Positions 1 through 5,632 of a stretch of DNA of 6,314 nt are shown here, in pieces. Origin of the DNA: DASZHJ01 sp035938015 (GTDB lineage: Bacteria > Pseudomonadota > Alphaproteobacteria > ATCC43930 > CGMCC-115725); assembly GCA_035938015.1 (NCBI GenBank), contig DASZHJ010000361.1, positions 1 through 6,314 on the forward strand, given 5' to 3'. Every line of letters starts with the position of its first letter. The stretch's first letter is position 1. A program made the translations under genes and the position numbers. Below the pieces are notes generated by a model that was not told the origin of the DNA, made no database searches, and saw only the letters and a program-made list of their open reading frames with translations.

Positions 1-260
1 GCTTCGAGCGCGGGCATCTCCGAAACGCAGGGCGCGCACCAGGTAGCCCAGAAGTTGATGAGTACCGGCCGGCCTTTGAGATCGGCGAGTCGCACAGTTT
101 CGCCCGTGCGCGCGCGCACGGTGACGTCGGGCGCTGGCCGCGGGGGAGTCGTCGGGCTAAACTGCGGCAGCCCCGGGTCGGCAGCGCCGTTCGCCGCGAC
201 ATCGGCGGCGCCCGGCAGGCAGAGACCCAGTACTAGAATGACCGCGCGTCCGAACCGCAT
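1..260 (-). CDS. TlpA-like periplasmic thiol-disulfide oxidoreductase (5' part, cut by window edge)
   Basis: The visible 86 residues are the N-terminus of a thioredoxin-fold protein of the TlpA/ResA type, which reduces or exchanges disulfides in periplasmic proteins. Residues 1 to about 19 (MRFGRAVILVLGLCLPGAA) form a Sec signal peptide or membrane anchor. A Pro-rich linker follows (about 28-45), then the fold begins: strand VTVRARTGETVRLADLKG, then VLINFWATWCAPC with the redox pair Cys75 and Cys78, then SEMPALE. The Cys13 in the signal sequence follows Gly-Leu and does not fit a lipobox. The rest of the fold, including the cis-Pro loop, lies outside the window. I chose the ATG at 260 because a GGTGAG-like ribosome site lies 7 nt upstream; the in-frame ATG at 266 is possible. 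The gene diverges from the lptM-lysA operon. The family is clear from the active site; its exact substrate cannot be told. Confidence 0.9.
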   Translation of the reverse strand, partial: MRFGRAVILVLGLCLPGAADVAANGAADPGLPQFSPTTPPRPAPDVTVRARTGETVRLADLKGRPVLINFWATWCAPCVSEMPALE

Positions 261-378
261 GCACATGCTCACCACGCCCGCCCAGCCTGCCGCGCACCTC
301 GTGGGCCGCGAGCCAATCTCGCGCCTTCGAGAACATGGCGCCGATGGCGCGGCCCGTCCAGGGCAACCGCGCGCCGTG
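261..378. other. Divergent intergenic gap between the tlpA-like gene and lptM
   Basis: This 118-bp stretch must hold the promoters of the minus-strand tlpA-like gene and the plus-strand lptM-lysA operon, but I cannot identify a convincing -35/-10 pair in either direction. A small inverted repeat (GCATG-CA-CATGC, 257-268) covers the two candidate ATG starts of the tlpA-like gene. The short plus-strand reading frame from ATG 335 to TGA 377-379 (14 residues, overlapping the lptM ATG as TGATG) has no recognisable content and no clear ribosome site, so I do not call it a gene. Confidence 0.5.
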
Positions 379-522
379 ATGCCGCGCCGGCTGGCGCTCG
401 CGGCCGCGCTCGCCGCGCTGGTGGTGCCGCTCGCCGCCTGTGGCCGAAAAGCCAGTCCGGACCCGCCGCCAGGCGTTCCAAAGGACGCGTTTCCCAAATC
501 CTATCCGCCAAAGGGCACATGA
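379..522 (+). CDS. lptM: LptM-type (YifL-like) small outer-membrane lipoprotein
   Basis: This 47-residue protein is almost entirely a lipoprotein signal peptide plus a short tail. Residues 1-20 (MPRR then LALAAALAALVVPLAA) give a basic start and hydrophobic core ending in the lipobox Leu-Ala-Ala-Cys, with Cys21 as the predicted lipidated residue. The mature tail begins CGRK and is Pro-rich (PDPPPG), ending KSYPPKGT. This matches the CG-x-K plus proline pattern of the LptM/YifL family, which in E. coli binds the LptD-LptE translocon and helps its disulfide maturation. The GPL residues that follow Lys in E. coli are replaced here by ASP. The stop overlaps the lysA start (ATGA, 519-522), so the two are probably translationally coupled. 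The start may be GTG 376 instead; no strong ribosome site is visible for either. Assignment rests on size, lipobox and position before lysA. Confidence 0.82.
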   Translation: MPRRLALAAALAALVVPLAACGRKASPDPPPGVPKDAFPKSYPPKGT

Positions 523-1811
523 ACGACGCCTCCGAGAGGCATCTCCCCGCGCCGGCTCTTGCCTACCGCGCCGGCGAACTTCACGTCGAGGAAGTGCCGC
601 TGGCGCGCATCGCGGCAGCCGTCGGCACTCCGGTTTATTGCTATTCCAGCGCCGCGATCGCGACCGCCTACCGCCGCTTCGCCTCGGCCTTCGCAGGCGA
701 GACTGTCGCCATCCACTATGCGCTTAAGGCCAACTCGAATCTGGCCGTGATCCGTCTTCTGGCCAAGCTTGGCGCGGGCGCCGACGTGGTCTCGGAGGGC
801 GAGCTTCGGCGCGCTCTCGCGGCAGGCGTTCCCGCAGGGCACATCGTGTTCTCGGGAATCGGCAAGACTCGGGGAGAGCTCGCCTTCGCCCTCGCGCAGG
901 GCATCCACCAAATCAATGTAGAGTCGGTACCGGAGCTGGAGCTGTTGAGTACCGTCGCCCGAGAGCTCGGCGCGACGGCGCCGATCGCGCTGCGCATCAA
1001 CCCGGATGTCGACGCGCGCACCCACGCGAAGATCTCCACCGGGAAAAAAGAAAACAAATTCGGCATCGATCTTGCCCATGCGGCGGATGCTTATCGCCGC
1101 GCGGCGGCACTGCCCGGCCTCAAGCCCGTGGGGCTCGCCGTCCACATTGGCTCGCAGCTGACGGATCTCGCTCCCTTCGAGGCCGCGTTCCAGCGCCTCA
1201 TCGACCTCGCGCTCGAGCTGCGTCGAGGCGGCCTCGAGGTCGAGCGACTAGACCTCGGGGGCGGGCTCGGTGTCCGCTATCGCTCGGAGTCGCCACCTCC
1301 GATCGATGATTACGCGGCGCTGGTGCGGCGGCTCACCCACAATCTCGGTTTCCGGCTCTCCTTCGAGCCGGGCCGGGCGCTGGTCGCCAATGCGGGGGTC
1401 CTGGTTGCCCGCGTGATTTATGTGAAGCCCGGGATGACGCGCCGGTTCGTCATTCAGGACGCCGCCATGAACGACTTGATCCGGCCGGCCCTTTATGAGG
1501 CATGGCACGAGATCGTAACCGTGCGAGAGCCGGACCCTGGCGCGCCCCGCGAGCCCGCAGACATCGTGGGGCCGATCTGCGAGTCCAGCGACATATTCGC
1601 CCTCGGTCGTGCTCTACCGCCGGTTGTGCCTGACGACCTCCTCGCAATTTTGTCAGCAGGCGCCTATGGCGCCGTCATGAGTTCCAGTTACAATACGAGG
1701 CTGCTGGTGCCGGAAGTCCTTGTGGAAGGCGGAAGATTCGCCGTAATCCGGCCTCGGCCGAGCTATGAGGACGTCCTGGGCCAGGATCGGATCCCGCCCT
1801 GGCTCGCCTAG
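519..1811 (+). CDS. lysA: Diaminopimelate decarboxylase
   Basis: LysA removes CO2 from meso-2,6-diaminopimelate to give L-lysine, the last step of the DAP pathway, in the cytoplasm with pyridoxal phosphate. The 430 residues match the family's usual length (about 420). An alanine-racemase-like barrel carries the PLP lysine Lys70 in HYALKANSN, His209 in GLAVHIGSQ, the phosphate-binding GGGLG at 247-251 and EPGR at 283-286. The C-terminal beta domain carries the CESSD motif (Cys354, Glu355), which contributes to the partner subunit's active site, then GAYG with Tyr383 and the YN pair at 391-392. All key residues are present, so the enzyme should be active as a dimer. The ATG overlaps the lptM stop by 4 nt; an AAAGGG lies only 3 nt upstream, consistent with coupled translation. 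Because DAP is also a peptidoglycan precursor, this gene sits naturally beside envelope genes. Confidence 0.98.
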   Translation: MNDASERHLPAPALAYRAGELHVEEVPLARIAAAVGTPVYCYSSAAIATAYRRFASAFAGETVAIHYALKANSNLAVIRLLAKLGAGADVVSEGELRRALAAGVPAGHIVFSGIGKTRGELAFALAQGIHQINVESVPELELLSTVARELGATAPIALRINPDVDARTHAKISTGKKENKFGIDLAHAADAYRRAAALPGLKPVGLAVHIGSQLTDLAPFEAAFQRLIDLALELRRGGLEVERLDLGGGLGVRYRSESPPPIDDYAALVRRLTHNLGFRLSFEPGRALVANAGVLVARVIYVKPGMTRRFVIQDAAMNDLIRPALYEAWHEIVTVREPDPGAPREPADIVGPICESSDIFALGRALPPVVPDDLLAILSAGAYGAVMSSSYNTRLLVPEVLVEGGRFAVIRPRPSYEDVLGQDRIPPWLA

Positions 1812-1889
1812 GCCAGCTGCGCCCGATCGGGTTGGCCCGCGGCTCGCACGTGGCGTTGAGGCTTCACCCCTGGTGAAAGGGCTTGTTGT
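1812..1889 (+). promoter_or_regulatory. lysA-DUF4175 spacer with ribosome site and small hairpin
   Basis: The 78-bp spacer holds no gene. A GAAAGG ribosome-binding site at 1875-1880 lies 9 nt before the ATG at 1890 and supports that start. A perfect 6-bp inverted repeat, TTCACC (1863-1868) and GGTGAA (1872-1877) with a 3-nt loop, covers the first part of this site and might modulate translation. Near the lysA stop, the palindrome CCCGATCGGG (about 1822-1831) sits between GGCCA and TGGCC arms, but no T-run follows, so it is not a standard terminator. Readthrough from lysA is likely. Confidence 0.45.
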
Positions 1890-4355
1890 ATGCCCGAGAT
1901 CGTACCCGCTGCGCAGACCCCACCCCCCTCGGCGAGAAGCCTCTCCGCACGTGTTGGCTTGGCGCGGGCGGCGGTGTTCTGGGAGCGCTGCTGGCCAGAA
2001 TTCGCGTCGGCGCTGGGCGTGCTTGGGCTCTTCGTGGTGGCAGCGCTCTTCGACCTGCCGGTGATGGTGCCAGGCTGGGTCCATGCGACCGCGCTCGCGC
2101 TCTTGGCGGTGCTGTTCGCGCTCGCGATCTGGCAAGGGATCCGCGCGCTGCGCATTCCCGCCGAATCCGAGGGGCGGCGGCGCATCGAGGCCGCGAGCGG
2201 CCTCGAGCATCGCCCGCTCGCGGCGCTCGCCGACCGGCTCGCCGGCGGCTCCGCCGACCCGGTCGCGGTGGCCCTGTGGCATGCGCACCGCGAGCGCATG
2301 GCGCGCCGGGTGCGCCGCCTCAGGATCGGCCTGCCGCTGGCGGGCTTCCTCGGCCGCGACCCCTACGGCTTGCGCGTCGTGCTGACGATCGCCTTGCTGA
2401 TCGGCATCTTGGGAGCGGGAGCCGACAGCGGCGATCGCGTGCTGCGGGCGCTCGCGCCGCAGCTCAGTTTCTCGCCGGGCGCCGGTGTGCCCGTCAGCCT
2501 CGATATCTGGGTGACGCCGCCCGACTACACCGGCGAGCCGCCGCTCTTCCTGCAGCGCGGCGCCGCCAAGGACCCGATCGCGATCCCGACCGGAAGCACG
2601 GTGCTGGCCCAGGTATCCGGCGGCCGAGAGCCGCCCCAGCTCGAGGTCGCGGGGAAATCGAGCGAGTTCGCCCGCGTCGACGCCAAGAACTTCAAGGGCA
2701 GCGCGACGCTCACGGCCGGCGGCCATCTGGCGGTGACGCAGGGCGGACGCACGCTCGGATCGTGGCCGATCAGGATCGTGCCCGATCTGCCGCCCACCAT
2801 CACCTTCTCGAGCAAGCCGCAAAAGCAGGTGCACGATCAGCTGCGCGTCGAGTTCCACGCCACGGACGACTATGGCGTCGAAAGCGCCAAAGCCGTCCTC
2901 AAGCGCGTGGACGGTCCAGCCGACGATCTCATGGCGCTCGAGTTACCGCTGCCGGGCCTGCATCTGAAAGAGGCGCACAATTCCGCCTTCTACGACTTGA
3001 CACCGCACCCTTGGGCGGGGCTGCCGGTCGAGATTCACCTAGAAGCTGCGGACGCGCTGAACCAGATCGGCAAAAGCGAGACGGTCACCATCACCCTGCC
3101 CGAGCGCGTGTTCCGGCATCCCTTCGCGAAGGCCCTCATCGAGCAGCGTCGCGAGCTCACGGTGCATCCGCAGGATCGCGACGTGGTCGCCGAGACGCTC
3201 TCGGACTTGTCGGCGCGGCCCGCCTTCTTCGACGATGACAAAGTGGTCTTCCTGGGACTGCGTATCGCCTCGGTGCGCCTGCAGCGGAGCGACCCCAAGA
3301 CCGCGATTCCCTCGGTTCAGCAGCTGCTTTGGGACCTTGCGCTTCGGCTCGAGGACGGCCACGCGACGCTGGCCCAGCGCGACCTGCGCGACCTCATGCA
3401 GGCGCTGCAGGACGCGATCAACCACAACGCGCCGGACGCCGAGATCGAGCGGCTGACCCGCGAGCTCAAGGATGCCATCGACCGCTACCTGAAGGCGCTC
3501 GCCGAGAACATGCAGCGGCAGAATCCCGAGGACATGCCGCCGATCGATCCCAATCGGCTGATGTCCGAGCGCGACCTCCAGCGCATGCTGGATCGCGCCA
3601 AGGACCTCGCGCATATGGGCGCCAAGGATGCCGCGCGCGATCTCCTGTCGCAGCTGCAGAACATGCTGGAGAACCTCCGCATGGCGCAGCCCCGGCAGAT
3701 GCAGGGCAACGGCAACCAGGCGATGCGCGATCTGCAACAGCTGCAGCAGCGCCAGCAGCAGCTGCTCGACCGCACCTTCCGCCAGTCGCGCCAGGGTCAG
3801 CAAGGCCAACAGGGTCAGCAGGGTCAACGCGGACAGCAGGGCCAGCGGCAGGGTCAAGGCCAGGGCGATGCGGCCGAGCAGGACGCGCTCCGGCGGATGC
3901 TGGGCGAGGTGATGCGCCAGCTCGGCGACCAAGGCGACGTGCCGCAATCCCTGGGCCGCGCCGACCGCGCCATGCGCGATTCCTCCGACGCGCTCGGCCG
4001 TGGCTCGCCCGGCGACGCCGTTGGCCCGCAAACGGAGGCGCTCGACGCGCTCCAGCAGGCGACCAAAGAAATGATCGACCAGATGACCGGCGCCTTCGGG
4101 GGCCCCGGCAACTTCGGCGATCTGCCCGACGGCACGCGACCCAATGCCGACCGCGACCCGCTAGGCCGGCCGACCGGCGATAGCGCCGAAGGCACCTACA
4201 CCGACGGCCGGCTGCGCATGGGCCAGAGCAAAGAGGACAGCTTCGGCCTCGAGCGTGCCAAGGAGATCCTGGACGAACTCCGGCGCCGAGCCGGCGAGAC
4301 CGCGCGACCCGAAGAGGAGCGCGACTACATCGACCGCTTGCTCCGCCGGTTCTGA
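1890..4355 (+). CDS. DUF4175 / TIGR02302-family large membrane protein, function unknown
   Basis: This 821-residue protein belongs to a family known from alphaproteobacteria with no established function. It has two hydrophobic segments near the N-terminus (about 38-60 and 63-83), a strongly basic loop (about 84-158, with clusters such as RMARRVRRLR), and a third segment (about 160-177). By the positive-inside rule the loop is cytoplasmic and everything after 178 is periplasmic. Residues 190-405 look beta-rich (WVTPPDYTGEPP, FHATDDYGVESA). Residues 410-630 are mostly helical and charged, possibly coiled coil, ending in a Gln-rich helix. A Gly-Gln tract covers 635-659, a short helix follows, then a Gly/Pro-rich stretch. 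The C-terminus is the family signature as I remember it: DRDPLGRP (755-761), a TDGRLRM stretch, then a helical end with EILDELRRRAGE and DYIDRLLRRF. It follows lysA on the same strand and lies near ftsE. Family membership is recognised from overall pattern; no catalytic motif is visible. Confidence 0.9.
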   Translation: MPEIVPAAQTPPPSARSLSARVGLARAAVFWERCWPEFASALGVLGLFVVAALFDLPVMVPGWVHATALALLAVLFALAIWQGIRALRIPAESEGRRRIEAASGLEHRPLAALADRLAGGSADPVAVALWHAHRERMARRVRRLRIGLPLAGFLGRDPYGLRVVLTIALLIGILGAGADSGDRVLRALAPQLSFSPGAGVPVSLDIWVTPPDYTGEPPLFLQRGAAKDPIAIPTGSTVLAQVSGGREPPQLEVAGKSSEFARVDAKNFKGSATLTAGGHLAVTQGGRTLGSWPIRIVPDLPPTITFSSKPQKQVHDQLRVEFHATDDYGVESAKAVLKRVDGPADDLMALELPLPGLHLKEAHNSAFYDLTPHPWAGLPVEIHLEAADALNQIGKSETVTITLPERVFRHPFAKALIEQRRELTVHPQDRDVVAETLSDLSARPAFFDDDKVVFLGLRIASVRLQRSDPKTAIPSVQQLLWDLALRLEDGHATLAQRDLRDLMQALQDAINHNAPDAEIERLTRELKDAIDRYLKALAENMQRQNPEDMPPIDPNRLMSERDLQRMLDRAKDLAHMGAKDAARDLLSQLQNMLENLRMAQPRQMQGNGNQAMRDLQQLQQRQQQLLDRTFRQSRQGQQGQQGQQGQRGQQGQRQGQGQGDAAEQDALRRMLGEVMRQLGDQGDVPQSLGRADRAMRDSSDALGRGSPGDAVGPQTEALDALQQATKEMIDQMTGAFGGPGNFGDLPDGTRPNADRDPLGRPTGDSAEGTYTDGRLRMGQSKEDSFGLERAKEILDELRRRAGETARPEEERDYIDRLLRRF
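3792..3866 (+). repeat. Imperfect 9-bp tandem repeat encoding a Gly-Gln-Gln tract
   Basis: Inside the DUF4175 gene, units resembling GGTCAGCAG repeat with synonymous variation (GGTCAGCAA, GGCCAACAG, GGTCAGCAG and similar). They encode residues 635-659, where Gly falls at every third position for about six triplets (GQQ, GQQ, GQQ, GQR, GQQ, GQR) before the phase changes. The unit is a multiple of three, so changes in copy number would keep the frame. It is flanked by Gln-rich helix upstream and helical sequence downstream, and probably acts as a flexible linker or a short collagen-like segment. Confidence 0.8.
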
Positions 4356-4374
4356 GCGCGGTCGCGCCTCAGGC
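4349..4374. terminator. Possible shared hairpin at convergent gene ends
   Basis: The stops of the DUF4175 gene (TGA 4353-4355) and the response regulator (TGA, minus strand, 4371-4369) are 13 bp apart. The two ends form an inverted repeat: CTGAG (4352-4356) with CTCAG (4368-4372), and CGC (4357-4359) with GCG (4364-4366) around a GGTC loop, with one bulged C and wobble pairs possible outside. It reads as a hairpin on both strands and could act as a bidirectional terminator, but neither strand has a following T-run, so the call is tentative. Confidence 0.35.
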
Positions 4375-4728
4375 GGCGAGCTCGGCGGCGATCGCAGCGC
4401 AGATCTCGTCAAGTGTGAAGGGCTTGGCGATCACGCGGTGGACCAGGGCCTCGAGGTTGTGCGCGCGCTGACGCTCGCTCGCGTAGCCGGTCATCAGCAG
4501 GATCTTCATCTCCGGATAGTCTTTGCTGGCCTTGAGCGCGAGCGCGATGCCGTCGAGGCCGGGCATGACGATGTCCGTCAGCAAGAGGTCGAACGTCTCG
4601 CTTCTGAGCGCGGCCAGCGCGGCCAGGCCATCGCCGACCGTCACCGTCTCATGACCGCAATGCCGGAGCGCGCGCTCGACGAAGGCCTGCACCGAGCGCT
4701 CGTCCTCCGCGATCAATATCTTGCCCAT
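4369..4728 (-). CDS. cpdR: CpdR-like single-domain response regulator
   Basis: This 119-residue protein is a lone CheY-like receiver domain with no output domain. It shows the acidic pair Glu8-Asp9 (ILIAEDE), the phosphoacceptor Asp52 in LLLTDIVMPGLDG, the switch Thr80 (LLMTGY) and Lys102 in AKPF. In alphaproteobacteria the ILIAEDE, LLLTDIVMP and KPF pattern is typical of CpdR, which in its unphosphorylated state primes ClpXP for degradation of cell-cycle proteins in Caulobacter; phosphate comes through CckA-ChpT. I infer CpdR from sequence resemblance; a different single-domain regulator is possible. I chose the ATG at 4728 because GGAG (4737-4740) lies 8 nt upstream; a GTG at 4731 would add one residue. 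It lies 20 bp downstream of the zinc-ribbon gene on the same strand, probably one transcript, and converges on the DUF4175 gene. Confidence 0.85.
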   Translation of the reverse strand: MGKILIAEDERSVQAFVERALRHCGHETVTVGDGLAALAALRSETFDLLLTDIVMPGLDGIALALKASKDYPEMKILLMTGYASERQRAHNLEALVHRVIAKPFTLDEICAAIAAELAA

Positions 4729-4736
4729 CACGATCG

Positions 4737-4740
4737 CTCC
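4737..4740 (-). promoter_or_regulatory. Ribosome-binding site of the response regulator
   Basis: GGAG on the minus strand lies 8 nt before the ATG at 4728 and 5 nt before the GTG at 4731. The spacing slightly favours the ATG. It lies in the 20-bp gap after the zinc-ribbon gene's stop. Confidence 0.6.
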
Positions 4741-4748
4741 GTCGCCGA

Positions 4749-5462
4749 CTATCCGCCGTCTCCCGCAAAGGTTACGGACATGCCCGTGGCGGACTCGTTG
4801 GGCCGGGCGACGCTGGTGGTGAAGGGAACGCTGGCGCCGGGGAGCAGGCGCTCCGTGCTGACGTCGAAGCTCCAGCTTTGCACCACGCGATGCGTGTCGT
4901 CCGTGAGCTCAACCTTGAGCTTCGGCACCGGCTGCGCCTCCGGCGAGATATTCGCGACTTCGCCCTCGATGACCAGGCGCGGCACGCCGTTCTCTTCGTC
5001 GCGGCGAGCCTGCGCGGTGACCTTTAGCACGTCGCCCGGCACGGGCACGGCGAGCCCGAAGAGGCTGTAGAGCCGGGCCGAGGGCGGCCAAGCCCTGATC
5101 ACCGCATCGCGCTCCCAGACGGCGCCACCGGCGGCGAGGCCCACCACGACGAGCAGCACGACCCATCCGACCGCGAGCCAGGGCCGGCGGCGCGGCTCGG
5201 CGAGGGCCGGCAGCTGGATGCGGTGCTCCGGCTCCTCCCCGAGCGGCGGCCGCTCGAACTGCGGCTCGACTCGCTGGTCGCGCGGCACTGACTCCGACAC
5301 CGGCGGCGGTGCCACCGTCTCGAGCTCGGCGAGAGCCTCGGCGGGCGCCTTGTGATGCCAGGTATGCGAGCACTGAGCGCAGCGCACCCGCCTGCCGCCG
5401 GCGCCGAGCGCGCGGGGATCGACGAGATATCGGGTGGTGCATTGCGGGCAAACGACGATCAT
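4749..5462 (-). CDS. MJ0042-type zinc-ribbon, single-pass membrane protein (DUF3426-like C-terminus)
   Basis: The 237-residue protein begins with a zinc ribbon: CPQC (Cys5, Cys8) and CAQC (Cys28, Cys31), in the arrangement of the MJ0042 domain (MIVVCPQCTTRYLVDP, then RVRCAQCSHTW). A Pro/Glu-rich linker (about 38-93) leads to one membrane segment (about 96-115, WLAVGWVVLLVVVGLAAGGA). The remaining 120 residues should be periplasmic and resemble the DUF3426 beta domain (LVIEGEVANIS, VPKLKVELTDD, LLPGASVPFTTSV). The zinc ribbon would face the cytoplasm. No function is established for such proteins. I chose the ATG at 5462 because the family normally starts right before the first CxxC motif; an upstream TTG at 5483 would add seven residues (MKDDPAR) but its AGGAG is only 2 nt away. 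It is first in a probable operon with the CpdR-like gene and diverges from ftsE. Confidence 0.85.
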   Translation of the reverse strand: MIVVCPQCTTRYLVDPRALGAGGRRVRCAQCSHTWHHKAPAEALAELETVAPPPVSESVPRDQRVEPQFERPPLGEEPEHRIQLPALAEPRRRPWLAVGWVVLLVVVGLAAGGAVWERDAVIRAWPPSARLYSLFGLAVPVPGDVLKVTAQARRDEENGVPRLVIEGEVANISPEAQPVPKLKVELTDDTHRVVQSWSFDVSTERLLPGASVPFTTSVARPNESATGMSVTFAGDGG

Positions 5463-5497
5463 GCGCGCTGGGTCGTCCTTCAAGTCTCCTCAGAGCG

Positions 5498-5526
5498 CTT
5501 ATAGGGCGCGTCTTCCTGCGAGGCAA
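5498..5526 (-). promoter_or_regulatory. Sigma70-like promoter for the zinc-ribbon / cpdR unit
   Basis: On the minus strand, TTGCCT (5526-5521; 4 of 6 to TTGACA) and TATAAG (5503-5498; 5 of 6 to TATAAT) are separated by exactly 17 bp. Transcription would start near 5491, giving a leader of about 28 nt to the ATG at 5462. In such GC-rich DNA this is the best promoter match I see in the window. A palindrome (5511-5531) covers the -35 element, suggesting regulation. Confidence 0.55.
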
Positions 5527-5531
5527 GAAGA
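5511..5531. promoter_or_regulatory. Imperfect 21-bp palindrome, possible operator
   Basis: TCTTCCTGC and GCAAGAAGA surround a central GAG; 8 of 9 positions pair. It spans the -35 element of the predicted minus-strand promoter and sits about 100 bp upstream of ftsE. Size and symmetry fit a dimeric repressor site, but I do not recognise the motif, and no regulator gene in this window is an obvious partner. Confidence 0.4.
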
Positions 5532-5619
5532 GCGGGCGGCGACTCGCGCGCCACGGGCGCTTTACGCCGTGCGGCCGCTCATGCAAAGTTCGCGGCCCGG
5601 AGCGAGCCGCCGGGCGAGC

Positions 5620-5625
5620 GAGGGG
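5620..5625 (+). promoter_or_regulatory. Ribosome-binding site of ftsE (fixes the TTG start)
   Basis: GAGGGG lies 7 nt before TTG 5633, the ideal spacing. It supports TTG as the ftsE start over the upstream in-frame ATG at 5309, which would add a 108-residue basic extension lying over the zinc-ribbon gene, and over the internal ATG at 5657. Confidence 0.7.
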
Positions 5626-5632
5626 CGCCACC

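Noticed and set aside
335..379. 14-codon plus-strand frame ending TGATG on the lptM start, as a leader peptide
   Set aside because: No clear ribosome site, no regulatory codon run and no attenuator-like hairpin; likely chance.
501..1145. Minus-strand open frame (214 codons) opposite lysA
   Set aside because: LysA on the plus strand has every catalytic motif; the antisense product shows no domain.
1822..1831. CCCGATCGGG palindrome after lysA as a terminator
   Set aside because: No T-run follows, and the next gene on the same strand starts soon after, so termination is not supported.
1653..2858. Long minus-strand open frame (401 codons) opposite the lysA end and DUF4175 start
   Set aside because: It lies opposite two convincing genes; its product is a low-complexity Arg/Ala/Glu/His mixture with no recognisable domain, as expected of antisense frames in GC-rich DNA.
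1883..3238. Plus-strand open frame overlapping the first half of the DUF4175 gene in another phase
   Set aside because: Its product is Arg/Ala/Pro/Gly-rich without domains; the DUF4175 frame has a proper ribosome site, membrane segments and family features.
3039..4031. Minus-strand open frame (330 codons) with a Leu-rich hydrophobic stretch
   Set aside because: The apparent membrane segment (LTLLTLLALL) is just the antisense reading of the Gly-Gln repeat in the DUF4175 gene; no independent support.
5561..5589. TTTACG ... CAAAGT as an ftsE promoter
   Set aside because: The spacing is 17 bp but the -10 matches only 3 of 6 positions; too weak to call.
5309..5632. Possible 108-residue N-terminal extension of FtsE
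   Set aside because: The extension is Arg-rich, runs antisense over the zinc-ribbon gene and its promoter, and FtsE of normal length begins at TTG 5633.
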